Notes: a model not told the origin generated them from the letters alone. Positions 12,240-26,600 are shown, numbered from the stretch's first letter. The stretch: 64,000 bases of DNA from Klebsormidium nitens (GCA_000708835.1 DF236991.1:62001-126000), one strand, 5' to 3'. Numbers and translations are program-made.

Positions 12240-14990
12240 ACAGACTCTCGGCCCCAAGCGGATGATCAACCGCCAGCTGTTGTGACATCAAAAGGATGAG
12301 GTGGCAGCTGTGCCGGTAACTTTCAAACGACTTCCTCGAACTTGCTTGATTCCCGAAGCTCAAACGGCATCAGGTGGGTTCGTCAAGAGCGCTGGGCAGA
12401 CTGGCCCAAACCGATCAATAATCCATCCTCAGCCGCGCCGTGTACGGACAGTGCTTTGCTGAAAGCAGAACTTAAGTGCGTCACGAAGCAAGAAGTAAGA
12501 AGTTCAAAGATCACAAGAACAAAGAGCATCAGGTGAACTCCGTGTACAATATTGTTTAGACTCTTGAAGTGTACTGGGGCGCCCCAAGGGTGCTTGGACT
12601 TTCAAGCGAAGCTGTCTTGCTGAAAACTCGATGAAAAGCCCGACTCTGTCTTGTCCGGAAATGCACGATCAGCGACAAAGCCGAGTTCTCTGCAAGGTGA
12701 CAAACCTTCCACATGTACACGTGGCACATCATACTAAATGATACTGCAACACGTCTGATATGGACGAGCAAACGGCGTCAAATCCTGGCAGAGCTGTGTC
12801 GATGTGTGCAGGTGCATTTGCATGTCCAGGAATTGGAATCATGGCCGTTTCAGTGGCACAATGAATGATCAGCTCATCCGAAGAATCATTGCTTACGTTT
12901 CAACTAGAAGAAAACTACACTATTTTGCTGTGAGCAATAAGCCAAGCACTTGCTGGTAGATCCCTTCCCAATTTAGTTGCGAGATCTGCCCTCAATGCGA
13001 GTCAAACAGGAAGGAATAAAGAAAGATACCTTAGCGCAGAGACGATTGGACTGGGAAAGGCCTAGCAACCCGCCGGACCAGCGCCGTTTATTTGAGTTTC
13101 TGCCATGAAGCGGTAGTAAATCAGTGTCATTCTGAGAGGACTTATAAGAGAGCGGCTTCGAGCGACTGACGAAAGCATGCCAAGCGGGATGCAAAGCAAG
13201 ATTTCCTACGCCATCATCATTGCCGTTCTGAATGTTGAAGATTTGCCCAACTCGCAAAGTTGACGCGCACTTGCAGATTGCAACGAAGCCGGCACCCACA
13301 ACCAGATTGAAGCACGAGAGGCGAACAGAGAAATACATAATCTCCATCAAGGCAGTCGGCCGATTGGGCATCATTTCCTTATCATTTGTTAGAGACATGT
13401 GAAACAGACCCGATGGATAGATTCAAAGGAGTCGAAGGGCCGAGAGCAGGATGTACTCAAGTCAATCAACACTGAAAACTCCAACGGCCAGATTAAACGG
13501 CTTCGAGTCTGCCCACCACGGACAGAGAGATGAGCGTGCGTGATAAGGCGTGCCCAGCAGCATGAATTCTTCATGGCCTGCTGGCGTACACCGGGTGATG
13601 TTTGCTATGCGCCAACTTTATTGATCCCGTTCCACCCCAATTGACAAGATGGTGGAGCAAGGGCTGAAAAAGCGTACCCTTCAAACGCAATATGCATACG
13701 AAATGCAACCCGGCTGATCCAGCAAGCCTGTGATACGACACTAAGAAGATTGATGTGTACACCCGAGCCAGGTTGAGCAAAGAATGAGCTCAAAGCGACA
13801 TGCACGCTTGATACGGCCTGGTTCTCAAGAAATTATCCACGGAGAATGCTGCAGGCACGACGTCGTACTCTGTTGTTCTAAATATGACAGCGGCTCTGTA
13901 ACGCAGTACACGAATGAGGCAATTGGGTGAACACCTGGCACATTGCCAGCGGCCCAGACATGCGAGCGCATCATGGCCGAGAGAATCCAATCGACTGAGG
14001 CGGACGGCTGTCCAGATCCATCATGGGTAGGAAACCCCATTCCTCCCAGGCGCGGATTGAACGACAATAAGCTTTTGCTTCTCGCCTTGCGGGTAGAATA
14101 GCGGCAGGGGCCAGGAAGGACAATGTATGGCACTCACGAAAAGCGACGGCTACTCAATACATAGTCAATTCGTAGTCGTGTTTAGGTCAACAAAGGCATC
14201 CATTGGATTAAATAGCGTAACCAGGAAAAAAGGGGTGGCGCCGGGCTAGCCTGGTACCAAGCGTTTGTCATGCACAGCTCCGCCTATATTGCCCAGCCTC
14301 AACCGGAAAGTAGGCCTGCCTAGCTCAACTTATCCAGATGAAAGTTCGAGACTTTTAGAATTCAAGCTTTAAGAGAAGTATAGTTCACTATAAGAGGAGC
14401 ACCTTGCGGCCACGATGGACCTTTGGAAGGTTGGGCGACTGCCAGGAGGGCGCTTTCCACAACCACGAGAGCATTGTTTTGATAGTGCCGTCCTACCTAG
14501 GTTTCAAAGTGGCTTCAGATGATACACGCCGTTCCCTGCGAAGTGATGAGCGGGTTCCGAAAGCCACGCCCACTGGCTATCATCATCGCCGATTTCATCA
14601 TCGCCGATTTCGCTAGCGAAACATCGACGCCGCGCATCAGTACAGGCAAGTCGGAGTGCAGTACTTACGTAACAACCGTTACAACGTAACGAGTCCAACG
14701 GCTGCAGGCGCAACAAACCTGAAGCCCCTGGTTCAAAGAACGTTCAAGAGGCATACAGGCCGACTGACGACAGGACCAGAAAGGACAACGGCTGAAAGCG
14801 AAGTCAAATTGGGGTAGATTCGACAATTGCATGGTTATCAATCCTGAAGACCTGAATCAAGACCTTTGTAAAATATCTCCGAAACCGTGAATGGGCAGCC
14901 GCTTTAGAAGCAAGACATCATCACGCACTTTTCGCAGCGCCCAGGCCGGTTGCGAAGTCGGCCGTCAACTCACAGAAGAGAACTCAGAGA
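12240..14990. repeat. Large diverged repeat block, pair 1, copy 1
   Basis: This is homologous to 16,700-19,255. Anchors include GGCATCAGGT and CCCAAACC(A/G)ATCAAT near 12,367 and 16,789, a CGGCTTC with CATCATCATTGCCGTTCT near 13,150-13,225 and 17,410-17,500, and CACGAAAAGCGACGGCTACTCAA near 14,135 and 18,418. Offsets drift from about 4.42 to 4.26 kb through indels. All open frames are short and not shared between copies, so no gene is supported. Confidence 0.8.
14581..14610. repeat. Perfect 15-bp tandem duplication
   Basis: CATCATCGCCGATTT is repeated twice without a gap. It lies inside the pair 1 copy 1 block at the recurring TCATCATCGCCG site. Confidence 0.95.
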
Positions 14991-16699
14991 CTTCCATATG
15001 AGCGAGCTTGGAGTGGACGCTCATCAGTTCTTCATCGTTGCCATTTTGATTGCGAATGCATAAGCCCTGCATAAGATTCAAATCTCGAAGTCGCAGTGCA
15101 ACAAAAAGTGGGAAGCAGGTGGGATACTAATCACCAACTTCAAACAGCTTTTGCAATAAAGGAATTGAGCAAGGCATGCATAACCCTCCACCGAAGTGCG
15201 GTGTCGAACTTCGATATTGCACCGTTCATCAAGCAAAGCATAATGAGGACCATTTCTGAAGAAGGCAAACGCTGATTTGCAGAATGTTCAACAGCCAATC
15301 TATGCCTAAGCATAACTCCTTAGCCTGGAAGGAACGGCTTCAGCAGGATCTCATCACACCCTCAGCTGGGGGCGCGCGCAATCAGAAAGCGCTTGCCCCC
15401 ATACTGACGCCATCATGGCCCACTCATACTGTGCCAGGGTGCAGTAAGAAATACGCGCGAGTTCTGAGATTGCGACCCAACTTTGATCGATGCGTGATGA
15501 GAGATGCACATCAGGCCAGACGCGTTTACTATTGATATCCACGAACTGTATGTATCAGTTCAAAATCCGGCTAAACCGGCGCCGTCCGATTGAGAGCCAG
15601 CAGCGTTCGCATCAGTGCCACCTGGACAAATATGAACGAGCATACAAAATGATGATGTAGATAGATTTCCACATAATAAGCATCGACAATTTGAAAGCTG
15701 CACTCGAATACAACGCAAAGCACGGCATGCAAAAACCTGGACCCGACTTGAGCTTCCAGGCTGGTCAACACAACAGTTGCGGTTGATACGTCACAAACAG
15801 ACTAGCGTAACGGTTGTTTTGGCGCGTGAAGAAGCACGGGTCAGCCGTGGAGGGGGAAGGGTGCGGAGCTGAGATGGGCATAAGCCGTCGCGTGGCGGCC
15901 TGCGAGTCTCGTTGCTGGCCGCTTCGCAAACATTCTAGCGTGGATCGGAGTACTCGCCAAGCGCTTGCCAAGCCCCCATAAGACTCGTCTGGTGCAACCA
16001 AAATCAGAGCTCCGCTCACTCAGAGCTCCGCTCACTCCACGACAAGAAGGGTCTGTCATTGCGCTCGCGGTATGTAATTGTCCAAGAATACAAGGGAGGC
16101 GCGAGTAGAAATCAATCTTAGAGCCAACTGGACCAGGGATGAGCGGGCCCCGCGAAGAGGAGCGCGGCCCGACGGGTAAATCGTAGAAAGATCAGTTAAG
16201 CGGAGCGGCATCAGGGAAGCGATGAAACATTGGGGGGGCCTACTGGACCTGGTTATCTTGAGCCCAGCACCAAACATCGTGGCCGCTAAAACGATGCTCG
16301 CAAGCACCTTGCAGATCGATCTAAATCGAGCACCAAGATTGACTGATGGAATTTGCCACAACTATAAGGATTGGCAAACGGCGTGCTCGACAAAGTGGAG
16401 AGAGACTTGAAAAAGCGAGTCCGTCAAGCACAAGCCGGAAGAATCAGAGATGCGGGTGCAGACAGATAGGCTCGGACGTTCGGGTTGACTCGACCGGAAC
16501 AATCTCAGTGCGTCCGGTTGTTTTGCTAGAAGAAGAAGCAAGGGACACAGAAATTATGAGCGAAAGTAGTATGTCACATACAAGGCGTCTCGATGCGGCA
16601 TCGGAAGCTGATAAGAACCAGAACTCTCTTTGTGGGCAAAGAGGTGCCCACCCGATCTAGCTTCATATCCGCTACCTTAAAGATCAGCCAAGCGACCAA
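14991..16699. other. Gene-free stretch between pair 1 repeat blocks
   Basis: No gene is seen. It contains one GACGCCATCATGGCCC block near 15,405 that resembles the recurring satellite block, and the 16-bp duplication at 16,005. It may be a further, more decayed repeat copy. Confidence 0.5.
16005..16036. repeat. Perfect 16-bp tandem duplication
   Basis: CAGAGCTCCGCTCACT occurs twice in direct succession, in gene-free sequence. Confidence 0.95.
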
Positions 16700-19255
16700 C
16701 GGACCGCCAGCTGTGCTGATATCACACATGAGGCGTACGTGGCAGATGTGTCCAGCATAAAGCTGTTTCAGACGACTTCCTCAAACGGCATCAGGTAGGT
16801 CGAACTAGATTGAGTGCTGGGCAGATAGCCCAAACCAATCAATGCTCCATCCTTTGCCGCGCCGGGTTTGGACAGTGCCTTCCCGAATGTCGAAGCAAGC
16901 GCTTCACGAAGCAAGTTTAAGATTGACACCTAGAAACGAGCATCAGCTGAACTCAGTGTACAATATCGATCACAGTCTTCAAGTGTGCCGGCGCGCATCA
17001 CGAAGGCATCACGGTGCTTGGACTTTCAGCTTTCAGCGTTTCAGCGAAGCTGAGTTGCCGGAGCCGATAATAAATCTCTGGCTAATTCCGTCTTGTTGGG
17101 AAGGCACAAGCAACAAAAGCAACTTTTTCGCAACCCGGCGAGCTGTCGACACGTGGCAGAGCATTATACACATCGATTCTTTCTGAAGTGTCTCAAACGG
17201 GCGTCGACCGAAACCCGGCAAGTCGGCCGGCCGCCAATGTGGACAAGTGACGTTGCATGCCCAGGGATATGGAGATCGTGGCCGTTTCAGTCGCATTGAA
17301 TACAATCAGCTGACGTTAAAAAGAGAAGGGAAATCTTGATCGGTGAATCGACCCGCCGCAAAAGTGCCTCCAAAATGTTGCAACGCAAGCAGTCGTCTTT
17401 TAGTGTTCTCCATGGAAGCGGCTTCACATGAGTCCACTGACAAAAGTATGCCAAGCGGGCTGCGAACCAAGATCGCCCACCCCATCATCATTGCCGTTCT
17501 CCATGACGATGCTTCGCCCGAATCACGAAGCCACCGCGCTTTGACAAATTGCATGAAAGCAGGTGTGTTGTACCAAACTGAAACTGCTCACGAGCAGCAA
17601 GTTGAGAAACTGAGAAATGTGTAGTTCTTCCTCAACTTAAACGCACGGGAACAGATGTCAAAATAGCATCAATTTCCAACCGTTTGCCTAGGACACTGCA
17701 AAACAGACCTGTGAACAATCCTAAAGGAATCAAAGAGGTAGATGTGATAAGTCGTAAAGTACTGACAACTTTAAACGCCTGGAGCCTAACGGATTCGAGT
17801 CTGCGCGTCACGCAGTGCCTGATGGGCGTGTATGCTAAGGCGCGCCCAGAAGCATGACCTGCTCGCGTACAACTTGAACGGGGATTGTTCGTGACGCGCC
17901 GAATCTCCTGATCTCTTCCCAGCCCAACAATTGAAAAGATAATGGAATACGGCGCGAATGAAGCGTTTTCCCTTAAGACGCAATATGCTTTGATGCTTAC
18001 GAAAATCAACCCGGCTAAGTCAGCAAGCCTGTGGAACAAAAGGGACACTGGAAGATTGTTTTGTACACCCGAGCCAGGACACAAAGCGACATACACGTTT
18101 GAAAGGTCCGATCCTCAAAGCTATTTTGGGCGAGAATGCTGACGGCACATCTGCCGTTGTAAATTTTCAAGTGCGGCTCAAGGCACCTGGATGAGCAAGT
18201 GTTGGGTGAACACTTGGCATAATGTATATTGCCAGCGGCGCCGACATGCGAGCGCATCATGGCCGAGAGACCTCGCATTACCGAGGCGGACGGGAAGCCG
18301 GGATCCATCATTGGTAGGGAACATCATTTCGCTCAGGCAAGGATCGCTTACGACAATAAGCTTTTGTATCTCGCCTTGCGGGTAGGGGCCTGAGGAAGGA
18401 AACTGTTTATGGCGCTCACGAAAAGCGACGGCTACTCAAGACAGATTCATCTGATTTTTCAACAAGCACACAAGCAGCCATTGAATCCAATGCCCGCAAC
18501 TAACAGAAGCGGGTGGCCGACTAGGCCGGTACCATGCCTTTGTCACGCACAGCTAGCTAGCTTCTGGAAAATGCCCAGCTTAAAGACAGAAAGCGAGACC
18601 GGCCCAGCTCAACCTATCCAAATGATGTTTCGAGGCAGCCTTTTCAGAAGTCAAGCCTCAAGAAATACATCACGATAATATGGGCAAGGTTGCGGCAACG
18701 ATGGACCTTTGGAAGTTTTAGAGACTGCCGGCCACCGCCGAAAGAGCTTTCTAAAAACACGCGACAATTGAGAATTTGATGATAGCGCCGTCCTGACTGG
18801 ACTTGCATAGGGGCTTCAGATGCTTTACGTCGCTGTTGATGTGTGAGCGCGGGCTTCGATCGAAAGCCACGCCCAGTCAATTATCATCGCCGTTTGAGAC
18901 GGGTTTGATTTGCCCGCAATTCCACAGGAAAATCGTAGTGGGCACTCGCAACTTAACGAGCCTAATGGCTGGAGCCACTTGAAACCTGGAGCTCCTAGTC
19001 CTGCGCTGAGAACGGTCAAGAGGCATGCAGGCGGACTAACGGCAGAAGCTGAGAGACAAAAAAGGCTGAAAGCGAAGGCTACATGGGAGGGTGGCTTTGG
19101 TCATTAAACGATTATCCTCGTCAAGACATCCGATAAGTGGCAAGATGCGCAATAAGGGGAGGCCGCCCGAAAAGCAAGTCTTCAACACGTGTTTCTCGCA
19201 GCGCCCCTCTCAGACCCGTCGCGAAGTCTGCCATCAACTCTATAAGGAAACTCAG
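16700..19255. repeat. Large diverged repeat block, pair 1, copy 2
   Basis: This is the second member of the pair with 12,240-14,990, in the same orientation. Its end is marked by GCGCCC followed by CGCGAAGTCTGCC(A)TCAACTC near 19,200, matching GCGAAGTCGGCCGTCAACTC near 14,950. It also shares shorter blocks with 20,680-26,920, for example CCGGCT(A/G)AGxCAGCAAGC near 18,013 and 22,790. Confidence 0.8.
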
Positions 19256-20679
19256 AATATATATTCGATCGGCTTTCTAAGGTTCTAGTGAGTAGTCTAT
19301 CAATGGCACCTAAGCGCGGCCCGACGGTGGCATCTAAGCGCGGCCCGACGGTGGACTCGCAAACATCTTTGCGACCGGCCAGAAACGAGCTTCGTAGCAT
19401 TGACAATTATCAGCACGAGGGCATTTTGTTGATAGACCATCATAAGAACTAGAATAGCATAGCGGCGTCAGACGATGGAGGACTCGCCAATCTGGATGGA
19501 ACTATAAGAGCACAAGTCATGACCCATGCAGAAGAAAGTCTTGTATTTGACGGCTATCGAAACAATGCTTACCCAAGCCGCTAGTGTGAGATACTTAATT
19601 GCTTGATCAGCAACAATCATTCATTAGGGGGTTCGAGTCGACCAGATTTTCGCACCCCAAAAGCAGGTTGCTCCAAGCATCTCCCCGAGATGTGAACGTA
19701 AGAACTGTACTCGATTATAGAAGTTGACAAGACTTCAAATATAAAGTGGCGTAGAAACCCCACAGCTCGACTCAAGATTACCGGCCGCAACGACGTCATC
19801 TGGCTAAACACAGAGGCCTTTTTGCGTCAGAAGAAACTGAAGAGGCTACGAAAGTGTGTCACAGACGGGGTCAGTAAAGGCAATTAAACGCTTGGGCAAC
19901 GAGAGAGTTTTGCGACGGTCCAGGAACGGACAGCAAAAAGGCAATGGGCGGGATTTGGAGCAACGCCCAAATGACGATTATCATTGCCGCTTACATGGAT
20001 GAAGCTTCTCCCGATTCAGACAGGCTCATTTGCTGATAGATTGGAAGCAGACCTACATTGAACCGGCTTGGTAAGCTTCACGTACAAGAGGCAGCGAGCG
20101 GGCATGCGGAAGCCTCGACCAATGCGCGCGGCCCGTTGACGACGCTGCATCATTTTTTGGCTTAGGTAAATCCTGGTGAAAGCATCAACGTTGAAAAAGA
20201 AAGAGGCTGACTGCGCAGACCGTATATATACAGGTTGACATGTACAGATGCATCTGCGAAACGGCTTCGGGTCCTGGGCAGGCTGTTGGGCGTGCGTGAC
20301 AAGGCCCACCCCAAGTATGACGTCATCATGGCCCGATTATACAGCAACATGGTTTGATGCGTGCAGTCCAAATCCAAATCGCAATCTACTTTAGATCGTG
20401 TGAAGGGTGATTGGGCAGGAAAAATAAGACCAAACAATGACACAAAGCCGTCAATTACGATGTCCTATGTATCTCTATGACCATGACCAAGCTGGCAGAG
20501 CCGGCTGGCAATCCAGAAATACGACAATAATCAGTACAGTGCCCTTACGAAGTATTTATTCCAGAGGGCCAGCAGACTGCTTCGCTGACTTGTTACTAGA
20601 ATATGCGGATACTTGATCAAGGGCAATGGTTCTCATATGGCGCGACACCAACAGAACCGCATAAATGCAAGCCAGGCCG
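19256..20679. other. Gene-free stretch between pair 1 and pair 2 blocks
   Basis: No gene is seen. Satellite-like blocks (CGCCCAAATGACG with ATCATTGCCG near 19,965; TGACGTCATCATGGCCC near 20,320) recur. GTGGCGTAGAAACCCCACA near 19,745 has a relative, GTGGCGTAAAAACCCCACA, near 28,161. Confidence 0.5.
19305..19352. repeat. 24-bp tandem duplication, one mismatch
   Basis: A unit running from GGCA(C/T)CTAAGC to CCCGACGGT starts at 19305 and 19329. It lies just after pair 1 copy 2. Confidence 0.95.
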
Positions 20680-23600
20680 ACAAGCCTGGAGAGTGACAAA
20701 TTGCAGACGCCAAAGCTTAGCGGTGGTGGGTGCCTTTTGTTTCTAAAACGGGAGAGCTTAAAAGGGAGACTACGCCCGCGCAACGCTTATCACTCCTCAA
20801 TCATAAGTAGGCACGAGGAAACACACGATTCCGGCTTGCAGAAAAGTCTGCTTGCATACCAAGGCACGGGTCTGAAGCACTTTGACATGGCAGCTAACGA
20901 AGCGAAGCCGATATGGAGCGTTACCTCAGCATCAGGTGAACTTTTTCTCCAAAGCGCCCCCGATCGAGTGCAAGCCGCTCAGCAAAAGCAAGGCAACTGG
21001 CTGAGAAAGGTGAAAAAAGCCTCTTTGGACTTGGCACAGTTGGTTCATGCTCAAACTCCGCCCATGGGAGCCTGTGCTTCCAGAGCAGTAAGGATCATGG
21101 CCCAATGGGGCGCAGCGTTGCAACAAGACAGCCTAGAGAAGTCCATTCAATCTCGTTCTGACTATCCTCACCAACTATTGATTGGTGCAGTTACACGCTG
21201 ACCTCCCTGGTAATTCAATTGAGCTTGCGACCAGAATCGACGTTGACGTCACAAACTGAATTTGAGTCGTACTCGTGGACAGGATGCTAATAATCCATCT
21301 CCGGAAGACGTAAGATTGAGCTCGCGCCAAAGCATTCGGGTGCGCTTCAACCTCTGTCAGTCTCTTCTCCGGCCGTAGGTGACACTTTTGATGGCTAGCT
21401 GCTCCCAGAACTTCAGCAATAACTTCAATTTCGAGGCGGAAGGAAAGGCTCTTGATCGGTCTTCATGGATGCTGTTACCCGACTGTCGAATCAGCTCCGA
21501 GGTGGCATCAAATCGGTAGCGGGATAGAAATATGCCAGGTGTCACGCAGGCCCAGCAGTTTTGCAATAATCAGTGCCATCCGGCTGACGTACGCGAAAAG
21601 AGCAGACGAGCTACAGTCACACAGGTTGCAGACCTTGTCCCGGAAAGAAAAGCACTCTGTGAGAATGCAATTGGGTGCACATGCCGGGCCATGCTGACTC
21701 CCGGAATTTGTCGGGGTGGAGTCACTCCGCGTCATGGCTCCCGAGCAAGAGAGATATACCCGGTACGCCGCCAATCCAAAGGCAGCACCGGAGCGATCCA
21801 CGTATGTTGGCACACTTCGATCACCCCGTTATTCTCTAAGAGAGGCCCGACCCTATGTTTTGTACTGTTCAGTTGAGATCACAAGCGCGGGTGCAACTAC
21901 GAACACCGGCTTCGGCCAGGCAAGGACAAAAAGTAGGAATCTTTAGAGGAACAGGCTGCCACATACATATGGAATGAATCCTCTAAAAACGTACGGCATT
22001 GGGAAGACCAAAAGCTGAGTTTGACGCGGACTTCGTTGGCTTAGGGCCTGGACCCATTTAGTTACGGAAGCCACCAGTTTGGAGCGTTCACAATGTGACG
22101 TCCAAAAGCAAAGCGCATAGAGACGAGCAGTCAGTACTTGGTTTCCGAAGGTGCAAGACCCGGTCTACCGAGTTGGATTACTTTTCATCTGGTAAGCCTT
22201 TCTCTTTTGCAGTTCCCAACGTTGGCCCAACGTTAGACCGCAAAAGCGACTGTCCTAAGCAATCGAAGACTCCACAGCGTCAACCTGGTTGGTTTTGCAA
22301 AGCGGCTTCGTATGATACGTATCACTGGCCGAACTGAGCGGGCTTCAGGATGACGCCCAGTACATCAGCATTGCCGTTTTGTGAAGTAAGTCTGCTCATG
22401 ACTCGCAAAGTCGCAATACAGGGACAAATTGCAAGCAAGTACTTGCGATCGTTGAAACAAACATGCGGCGCTTCGCTAGGCAACGAGCAGGGCATAACAA
22501 AGCTTCGATCAATCTACGCGGCCAGTTGTCAAGGTTTGCAATGCACGAGAACACCTGGGACGAAGTTCGAAGAGATTGAGGCTTCGAAAATGTTACTGGG
22601 CCTACGTATTGAGAAGCGCCCAGAAGATGATGTCAGTATGATGTCATCATGGCCCGCTCTGCACGACATGTCGCAATAGGTGCGCTCAAAGCGGCGCGAG
22701 TTCAGTCCGCCAGACAAACGTTGGGTGGACAAACATCCTCGTGATTCAAAGCGTTTGTTCCGACATTCTGTGCATTGCGAGTCCGAGTCCGGCTGAGCCA
22801 GCAAGCTGGCAATACCAAAAGGACCAGTAAGATTCCCACTGCTCGTTAGCTGCATCCATTTGAGAGCGCCAGGAGAACCCTTCGCTAGCTTAGTCGGGGT
22901 ACACTAGTTGCGTTGCCTAAGGCTTCCGATGCACTTGGAAACGCCACTGAAGATTATTACACAAACGACAACCTACTTTGACAAAGTAGAAACAGACAGA
23001 CGGCGAGTTAAACCCGACGAAGCATGAAGTGGCGTTGAATCATCTTAGGCAGAATCCGGTGTGCACGACCACTGCCCTGAAGCGGCTATGGAGAAAGGCA
23101 CCGCAGTCCGGCCTGCGAATTATCGCTCGGGGACACGGCATGGAGCACTTATAACGATTCAATACGAGCAGCTAATGAGGCAAATCAGAGTTTGATTAAA
23201 GGTGTTTCCTGAGGGACGATTTTTTTTGCTAACGGCTCCCGATGCGTATGCAAGACGCGAAGCAAGAGCCGGACCAGTCATTCAGGAAGGAACGTTCGGT
23301 GAACCAAAGGAAACGAAGTTTCCGGCTCAATATATGGCACTTTTACCCTGCCTGGAGGTGCGCAAAAGGCTCCAGGAGACGAGGATCACTGCCCGCTGCA
23401 GCGTCGTAACAAGGCGACCACTCCAACGTTGCAAAGACTCCGAAATAACACAGGTGTCAGCGGCGAGGCCCGCTCCGCAGGGGTTGGCCAGATCCTCGAA
23501 CATGCAGATCAAAGCATGCTTTCAGGACCAATGTACGTACAGCTTGTGGCTGTGCACCAGGTGCAGGGCGAAGCACAGAACAAGGTGGCACCATGAATCA

Positions 23601-23690
23601 GCAAGTCAGTCTACAGGAAGATTGCTATGCGGCATCCGTGGAACACGAACCAGAGCTGGACCAAGCCACCAGCTTTTGACAAGCAGGAAG
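20680..23690. repeat. Large tandem repeat block, pair 2, copy 1 (about 3 kb)
   Basis: This is followed directly by its copy at about 23,691. Anchors: TTGCAGACGCC at 20701 and 23707 (offset 3006), ACCACTGCCCTGAAGCGGCT near 23,067 and 26,127 (offset about 3060), and GGCTGTGCACC with a following GTGC near 23,548 and 26,813. Open frames here (20,665-21,201 and 23,202-23,726) are broken in the other copy, so they are probably chance. Confidence 0.85.
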
Positions 23691-26600
23691 GAGAAAGTGA
23701 CGATGATTGCAGACGCCGAAGCTTAGCGGCGGTGGGCGGTGGCGCTTGTTTTCTGGAAACGGAAGCTTTCTGAGGAAAGACTACACCCGCGCAAGGCTAA
23801 ATACTTGTCAAACATAAGCAGGCATGGAATGGAAACACACGACTCCAACTTGCAGAAGGTCTGCTTGCGTGGCACTTTAGACATGAGCAGCTAACGATTT
23901 GAGCGAAGCCGATATGGGCACCACAGCACAACAAAACTTTTGCTGCAAAGCGCTCCGACTCTCGATGAGAGCGGCTCAGCAAATTAGGTACGGCAGCTGA
24001 TTACTATCATAATACCTATGAAAAGAGTGAAGTCGGAATGGGCTCGACTGAACAATACTTATTGCGCTCCTGGGAGCTCGTGCTTCCAGAGCAGTTAACA
24101 TTATTGCCCAACGTACCGCAGCATTGCAACAAGGCAACCAAAACAAACTCGTATCAACGACGTTTCAATCAACTACTAGCGGGTTTAAACGCTGACCTCC
24201 TCGATAGTTTGAGCTTGCGACCGGAACCGATATTACGTCACAAAGGTGGTTGGGTCGTGCTTGTGATGGATGTTACTAGTGAGTTTTATTGATTTCCTGT
24301 TGCGATTGAGCTCTCGCCAAATCACCCAAGTGCTTATGCACGAAAGTCGGCGAGTATCGTCTAAGCCTTTGCCGGTTAGCCGCTCCTAAATCTTCAGCTT
24401 TTACTTCACCTTCGAGGCGGAAGGAAAATCCTCTACATCAGTTCTCATGGATGCTGTTACCCGCCTGTAGAAAAGCTCCGTGATGGCATCAAATCGCTAG
24501 CCGGAGAGAGGACTTGCCAGGATCCCACGGAGGCCCAGCAGGTTTGCGACACGTTTCCAATGATCAGAGCCATTCGGATGACAACAAACGTGCAGACGAA
24601 GCACAGGCTTCATACAGGTAACAAACCTTGCCACTTAGGGGAGAGCACTCGCAAGACGCTCGTAAACAACCGGGTGCGCAAACCGGGCCAGGCTAACTGC
24701 CGGAAATTGTCGGGTGATCTATATGCGTAATGGCTCCCAAGCCAGGGAGATAGACCCGGTACGCCGCCAACCCAAAGGCATCACCGAAGCTGAATGTACG
24801 TGGGCGCACTTTGATCAACCTTTCAGCGTCAATCAGCAGCTCCAACCGCTGTTTTGTCCCATCCAGTTGACTCACAAGCGCGGGTGCAGTCATAATCACA
24901 GGGCTTCGACGAGGCAGAAAAAAGAAGTGGGCATCTTTTAATTGGAGAAAAGGCTGACACACATACGCGTGCAGTGTGTCCTTTGAGAACCGGCATTGAG
25001 AAGACTAAGTGGAAAGAGAGACTTCCCGCGCTTAAAACCTCGATGACCCTACTATTTTGAGGCGGAAGCCACCACTTGCTGAGCGTTCTTATCATATCAT
25101 CCACAATTAGCAAAGCGTTTGACGATGAGCAGGGAGATGCTCATTGTGGAGCTGTGATCGAGACCCACTTAACCTAGTTCGATCAAGGTTGCCTTTGATA
25201 CGGCAAAAGGGACAATAACGCTCTTTAGTTTGCAAAGTCAGTTCCAGAATGTCGCCCGGCCACAAAATCGCAAAAACGGTTGTCCTGAGCAAGCGAGCAG
25301 TCTACAGCTTCATCCTGGTTACCTTTGCAAAGCGGCTTCATGATATGACACACATTCGCGGAACACTGAGCGGGATTCAAAACGATGCCCAGTAGATTGA
25401 TCAGCATTGCCGTAGGTTTCTCAAGTAAGTCTGCCCGAATCACAAAGTTCCAATACAGTGACGAACTGAAAGCAGGTATTGGCGAGAGTTGAAGCAAGAT
25501 CATGCAAAGCTTCGCAAAGGAACAGGCAGGGCATCTCAGAGCTTCCAACAAATCGGCTTCCAGTCGTAAATGTTTTGCAATGCCTATTGTCGAGGACACG
25601 TGGGGCAGACTTTGAGGAGACAGACGCTTCCATAACCCTTACTGGGCCTCCGTGACAATATCGCCCAGAAGGTGACGTCATCATGGCCTGCTCTGCACAT
25701 CATGTCATGATAGGTACGCTTGAAGCGCGACTTTTGTTCGCAAGACAAATCAGGGTGGACAAAAAGCTCCGGTGATTAAGGAAAGCAAACGCGGTCGTTC
25801 TGATATCCTGTGTATTGCAAGTCCAAGTCCGGCTGGTCCGGCAAGCGAGTAACGTCGAAGGGACCATGCAGTAAGATTCACAGTGTACGCTAGCTGGATC
25901 CACTTGAGAGCGCCAGGACGGCACGCTTTGCTGGCTTAGTCGGGCCAAATACTTTGTCGTTGCCTATGGTTTCAATGCACTCCGAAATCTCACACCGCAT
26001 TTTTTACACGTAAGACCAACTAAGACCAACTAACCCTGACAAGCAGGTACGAGACTGATCGAGGACGAGTTGCGACCGATGCAGCATGAACTGGCGCTAG
26101 AAATTTCAGGCAGAATTTTGTGTGCCCGACCACTGCCCTGAAGCGGCTATGGAGAAAGGCACCGGCGTCAGGCCTGCAAAGTTTCGCTCGTGGACAGCCT
26201 GAGGGTATTGAAAAACACCAATCAAAACGAGCAGCTGATGAGGCATTTCAGAGTTTGATCAAAAGTGCTTGGGACGCATTTCGTCACGAACGGCTTCCAA
26301 TTCGTATATGCGATTCGCGAAGCAAGAGAAAAGCCGGCAGGCACCTGAACGGGATACGGTGAAATTGATGGGCGCAGTTCTATCGGCTCAGATCACCGCT
26401 GGAGGCAATTGCTTACGGGAGGAGCAGGATCATTGCCCACCGCAGCGATGGTAACAAGGCGATTGGACCATTTCCACTTCGACAAAGCGTGAAAAAGCTG
26501 CCACGGAAGATTGCTCGGTATACAAGACCCGGCTTCTGAATCCGAGCCATTGCAGATCAGGACGTCAAACCAGTGGTTCCGATTGAGCTTATAACCTGAA

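Noticed and set aside
20665-21201. Open frame of 178 codons on the plus strand
   Set aside because: It lies in the 3-kb repeat; the matching part of the second copy (from about 23,670) is broken by indels and stops, and no family is recognisable.
23202-23726. Open frame of 174 codons with Cys-rich SLWLCTRCRAKH
   Set aside because: The repeat copy near 26,700-26,950 shares short stretches (WLCT, CGANH) only because the DNA is homologous; the frame is not kept throughout. A zinc-ribbon call is not justified.
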